Below are positions 59,781 to 64,000 of a DNA stretch of 64,000 nt, one piece after another (the stretch's first letter is position 1; each line of letters starts with the position of its first letter). The translations under genes and the position numbers were made by a program. The notes under the pieces were generated by a model. The model did no database searches, was not told the origin of the DNA, and was given only the letters and a program-made list of their open reading frames with translations. The stretch is from Pontederia crassipes (Eukaryota > Streptophyta > Magnoliopsida > Commelinales > Pontederiaceae): positions 1,178,001-1,242,000 of the forward strand of contig JAUKPH010000027.1 in the NCBI GenBank assembly GCA_030549335.1, given 5' to 3'.

Positions 59781-61184
59781 CACCGGTCGTTCTCGGTCAC
59801 CGACACCCTCTCTCTCCCGGTCGCCCAACCGGCTCCGGCTCCACCGCCACCAGAGACGATCCCATCACCGCGTGTGATGACGGCAGCGTCACCGCACCAT
59901 CATTTTGAATTTTATTTCTAACCCCCTCCCCTCGCCTCATGTTTGTGCGCGGTAAGCACACTAGCGTGGTGACTGTAGCAGCTTCTATTTTTTTTATCTA
60001 ATTTATTGTTGTAGAAGAGAAGAGAAGCTTCCCGCTGTCTGCTGCATGTTGCGGCGCTTCTCGTCTCGTGAGTTGGGATCTCAAGTCGGGGAGATGAGAT
60101 CCGGTTAATGGAGTTTGGTGGAGTCCGAGAGGGACCACGCCCTCATTTTATTTGGTTTCCCTCTCGTCGGCATTTGCTCGTTTAAATGGCGGGAGAAGGA
60201 TGCACGTTTGCGTTTGGTCCGACGCTTCCATCTCCCGCTGGCGACGTCTCGAGGTCGATAGCAGCCGCGTCTGGTGAGCGGTGAGTGCCCTCCGTGATCC
60301 CTCCCCCGTCGTCCTTCTTCCGATCGCCTTTTTCCCGTCCATGAGAGAGGACGCGGGAAGCGAATCCACGTTCCCTTTTGGTCGCGTTTGCTGTAGATTG
60401 ATGGCTGTCGGGTGTCTCTTGCATTTTGTTTGGTTTAGTTCGTGTAAGAGGGATCCGGAGAGGAGACTCTGATGGGAGGCGGTTGCAGTGATTGGATCTT
60501 TTTGACGTGTGTAGCAATTGGAGTAGTACTTGTAGCAGCATGATTAGTTTTTTTTTTAATTGTGATTTTGCGCGAAATCTGAATCTATATTTCTAATTTC
60601 GATTCTTGAAATCTGATCGGGTTCTATATATATGCAGTTTGAGATCAAATTCAAACGTCATTTGTTTTATTTGGTGTGCGCTATCCAATCCATCAGACTG
60701 CGTGCTTTTTAGTGCAGCAAATTTGCTCTTTTGTTGTTATTTTATTTATTTAAGCTCATAATTTAGGTCGATTGTTTAGTTGTTTCTGGAAGATCAGGAA
60801 AGTCAAATTGGAAGGTCTGATCTGTTGGCATGTTGTAATTTTGGTTAAGGTTGCTGTGGTCTTCATAGGCAAAAAAAAGAGTCTTTGTTGTGATTAACTA
60901 CTAAATCACTCTTTTTTGTTGCTGTTGTTGTTTTCTTTGTTGAAGGTTGCCATAATTAACTACTAAATCACTAAGTTGCGATTCGCTAATATTTCTTTTC
61001 TCGGCAGGCTTTGTTGTACGAGCTTCAGCGTCTGACAGTCTGCTTCCTTGTGTAGTTTGTCCACTATATTTATTGGACACACAATTGCTTCATGCCTGGA
61101 TGAGTTAATTTTTTTGTGGATCTGCTTTGAAATTGTTCCGCTATATATAAACAGGTTTGAAGTGTCATTGACCCCCGTATAAAA
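59781..61184 (+). promoter_or_regulatory. Promoter, leader exon and leader intron of the gar2-like gene
   Basis: The GC-rich, CT-rich stretch at about 59780-60280 looks like a promoter and non-coding first exon. Two overlapping donors, CTG/GTGAGCG (after 60273) and GCG/GTGAGTG (after 60280), precede a long T-rich intron-like stretch. An acceptor AAACAG ends at 61154, and the coding region starts 30 bases later. A leader intron of about 0.87 kb is the simplest reading. Confidence 0.55.
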
Positions 61185-64000
61185 ATGGTTGCCAAAGAGA
61201 ATGGTGTGGTAAGAGATGATCGGTCGAGTGAGATGGAAAAAAATATGAAGCAAAGCAGAGGAGAATCAGACTACGATCCGACAAGAGATTCACTTTCCTC
61301 TCAGGGGGAGACTGTAAGTAACGAGGATAGCAGGTCAAAAAGATCATCAAGGGTACCCAAAAAACTTGTCAAGAATGAATCAGCAAGTAATTCTGGTCGT
61401 GCATCACGTGCGAAAACTAATAACCAAGGCAACGCCAAACTGCAGTTTAAATCATCAGTTAACGGTCAGAAAAGAGCTCATAAAACCACAGACACAACAG
61501 TGACTCCTAAAGTTGTTAGCAGCAAGACACCAGAGAATGCCAATCTTCCTTCTGGGCCGTCCTCTGAAGGATCAGAAGAAATGGATGATAAGCCAACCGA
61601 GGAGGTGAAGGAGATAGACGTCCTGGATGAGGTTCACAACTGTGATCAAAGTATAGGGACAGATGATGAAATGGTTGATACAGAAGAAAACAGTGTTGAC
61701 AATGACAGGGCAAGGGCACATCGTAAGATTGACGAATTGGAATCCAGAATTGAGAAACTTGAGGAGGAGCTCAGAGAAGTTGCAGCTCTTGAGATTTCAC
61801 TCTACTCTGTAGCGCCAGAGCACGGAAGTTCCGCACATAAAGTCCACACACCTGCGCGGCGTATTTCAAGACTATTCATTCATGCTTGCAAGTACTGGAC
61901 TCCAGAAAGAAAGGCCACTGTTGCTAGAAACACAGTTTCAGGTCTTGTTTTGGTTTCAAAGTCATGTGGTAATGATGTTCCGAGGTAAAGATACCATTGT
62001 GTAGAAGTTGCAATATGAGCAATGTCGTTACATTGACTAATGATCTTTTGTTTTCATTTAAGGTTAACATTCTGGTTATCAAACACAATTGTTTTGAGGG
62101 AGATTATCCATCAAACTTTTGGCAATTTATCACAATCTAACGAGGCTAGGAGAACCACCATGGCAAATGGTAATGCAAAGAAAGCTGATGAGATATCAGC
62201 ACCGTTGAAAAGGAAATCTGATTCTGGTTGTAAGCAAATTAAAGACTTCAGCTTCATGCAGTTCGAAACTGACTGGCACGATACACACACATTTACAACT
62301 GCGCTGGAAGAAGTAGAATCTTGGATGTTCTCCCAAATCGTGGAATCAGTTTGGTGGCAGGTACTTCTCTAGGATTTTTTTTCTTCTGTGTTTTGTAAAG
62401 ACAAATATTAGCACTGGCTGTTAGTTAAGGTATTCTCTGTTAATGTAGTCATTGGATGTGACATCCCCTGTATTATGATGGTTGGACAAATTTACTAGGT
62501 TATGCATGCATCCTTTATATAGTTTACTATCTTATTTTTGGCATGTTATCTTTCCTTGCACATTTGTTTCCTAATGATTGTTGAATTTTCTTCTACTAGA
62601 TATTGACTCCATGCATGCAATCACAAGCAGAGCAGATGAATGCACCAAGAACTCTTCAGAAATTGTTAGGGCCGGCACTGGGTGATCAACTGAAAGACAG
62701 CTTTTCTATAAATCTTTGGAAGAGTGCTTTTCAAGATGCCTTTGCCAGACTCTGCCCACTGCGCTCTGGTGGACATGAGTGTGGGTGCTTGCCAGTAATA
62801 TCAAGAATGGTATGATTGATCAAATTCTTCCACAAGACAATTCACAAGACTTTTAACATTGTTGTGAACACAGTCTAGAATGTTAACTCTCCAGTTTCTC
62901 TGTGATTAGGTGATGGAGCAATGTGTATCTAGACTAGATGTTGCAATGTTCAATGCCATTTTACGTGAGTCAGCCTACGAATTGCCAACTGATCCTCTTT
63001 CAGATCCAATTGGCGATCCAAGGGTTCTGCCGATTCCAGCTGGGGATTTGAGCTTTGGTTCTGGAGCACAGCTAAAAAATGCTGTATGTTTTTTCCAAGT
63101 TCCTTCTGCTCTCATTAACATCTCGTCTTTTCAGTTAATATCATTGACATTTAACTACTGCCACTGCTTATCCACTTGTGATATACTTTGTTTTGATTAT
63201 CCTTTTCTTCAATTGATTTAAATCACAATGAAAGTGAATCCTTGTGAACTTAGTGCCCCATATTCCGATGTTGTGTTATGAATAGCCTATTCTCTCGTGG
63301 GAGAGGTTCTGTTCACCGTTAATTTTAACAAAGCCTTCTTAGTTATGTTATATAGCAGTTGACAATAAAATCTCCTTTTATCCATCACTGTGAATGTAAG
63401 TGACAAAACAAGACAATGGCAGTGATGTGTAGAATATCCACTGGTGTTGGTGTGGGTACAAAGAGATGCATCTGCAGTTATTCACGGGTCATCTTTTATT
63501 GGTTCATATGAGCGCCTAGGTAGATGATATTGACTAGGTCAAGTTGTCCTTAAATATTTTAAGGTCCAATTGAGATAATGAGCTGAAGGCTATTGCAACA
63601 GAGCTGAAATTCAGTCCTGTCTCTGTCATATTCCTTAACTGCTGCAAGATACACGGTGTGAGATGCTAGTTCAAAAATTGTGCCTTTGCAGATTGGGAAT
63701 TGGTCTAGATGGTTAACAGATTTATTTGGCATGGACATTGAAGACTCCAGGAGAGATGATTCAGATGTCACAGAGGACTATGATAAGGGAGAAGGAAATC
63801 CTGAATCAAAGCCTTTTCATCTACTAAATGAGTTGAGTGACCTTTTAATGCTACCCAAGGACATGCTTCTTGAAACCGACATCAGGAAAGAGGTCAGCAA
63901 TACATAGCATATGTTTCTATCCTTGAATTTGTTATTCTCTCATCTCCTATGTTTTCTACTTCTGATACATATTCTTGTTTCATAAATATTCAAGGTTTGC
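61185..64000 (+). CDS. gar2-like nucleolar-type protein (At3g57780/At2g42320-like), 3' end beyond window
   Basis: Exons in phase: 61185-61984, 62063-62360, 62600-62809, 62910-63083, 63692-63892, and a sixth from 63995 that is cut by the window end. They give about 563 residues so far. Seen: a long polar, serine- and lysine-rich N-terminal region (1-170), a coiled coil (about 172-203; RKIDELESRIEKLEEELREV), then a conserved globular part with WMFSQIVESVWWQ, LWKSAFQDAFARLCP, GGHECGCLPVISRMVMEQCV and GNWSRWLTDLFG. That last part resembles dilute-type helical domains of plant coiled-coil proteins. The function is not established; the gar2 name comes from weak resemblance of the charged N terminus. 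The ATG at 61185 is the first after the leader intron acceptor. Intact as far as seen. Confidence 0.9.

Overview
The window is nuclear DNA from a flowering plant, most likely a monocot of the commelinid type (palm, ginger or banana kind rather than a named genus). The evidence is very GC-rich first exons that fall off along the gene, a GC-rich intronless LRR gene, GT-AG introns, Sirevirus and chromovirus LTR elements, and AT-rich intergenic DNA full of MITEs, SINEs and LINE tails. No bacterial operons, rRNA, CRISPR array or convincing tRNA gene was seen.

Five host genes can be supported, all on the + strand. (1) A four-exon cornichon/Erv14 cargo-receptor gene at 4351-7779. (2) A single-exon DRT100-like secreted LRR protein at 17192-18295. 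(3) A three-exon GH28 pectinase-like protein at 25083-27402. (4) A short gene for the ESSS (NDUFB11-type) subunit of mitochondrial complex I at about 52602-52945, with an apparent one-base frame slip near its start. (5) The first six exons (the last cut by the window edge) of a gar2-like nucleolar-type protein from 61185 onward. Genes 3, 4 and 5 recall the Arabidopsis neighbours At3g57790, At3g57785 and At3g57780 (from memory), so this looks like an old conserved gene block spread apart by retroelements.

Layout. 0.6-3.4 kb holds decayed GC-rich mobile DNA with inverted arms. 4.3-7.8 kb is the cornichon gene, with an RTE LINE tail and a SINE-like copy in its introns. 7.8-17 kb is AT-rich and holds a MITE with a perfect 9-bp target duplication, a truncated L1 LINE and several very small A-tailed insertions flanked by direct repeats. 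20.3-22.7 kb is a 2.4-kb solo LTR with TG...CA ends and a TCCCA target duplication. 23.7-24.1 kb holds two SINE-like insertions with target duplications. 28.7-33.6 kb is a fossil Ty3/Gypsy chromovirus, abutted by a fossil Ty1/Copia Sirevirus at 33.6-43.7 kb. 46.5-47.7 kb is a TIR element related to the one at 1.5 kb. 48.1-48.7 kb is a palindromic minisatellite. 49.1-51.8 kb is a small non-autonomous LTR element with an AGCTT target duplication.

The genes do not form a pathway: they are independent housekeeping or cell-wall genes. No undescribed multi-gene system was found. The most unusual signals are the recurring micro-insertions (7.0-11.6 kb), the two-member TIR family whose ends carry a TATA box and, in at least one orientation, a CT-rich leader, and the palindromic GGTCGACC arrays of the Sirevirus. 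All identifications are from reading the sequence; no database search was run.
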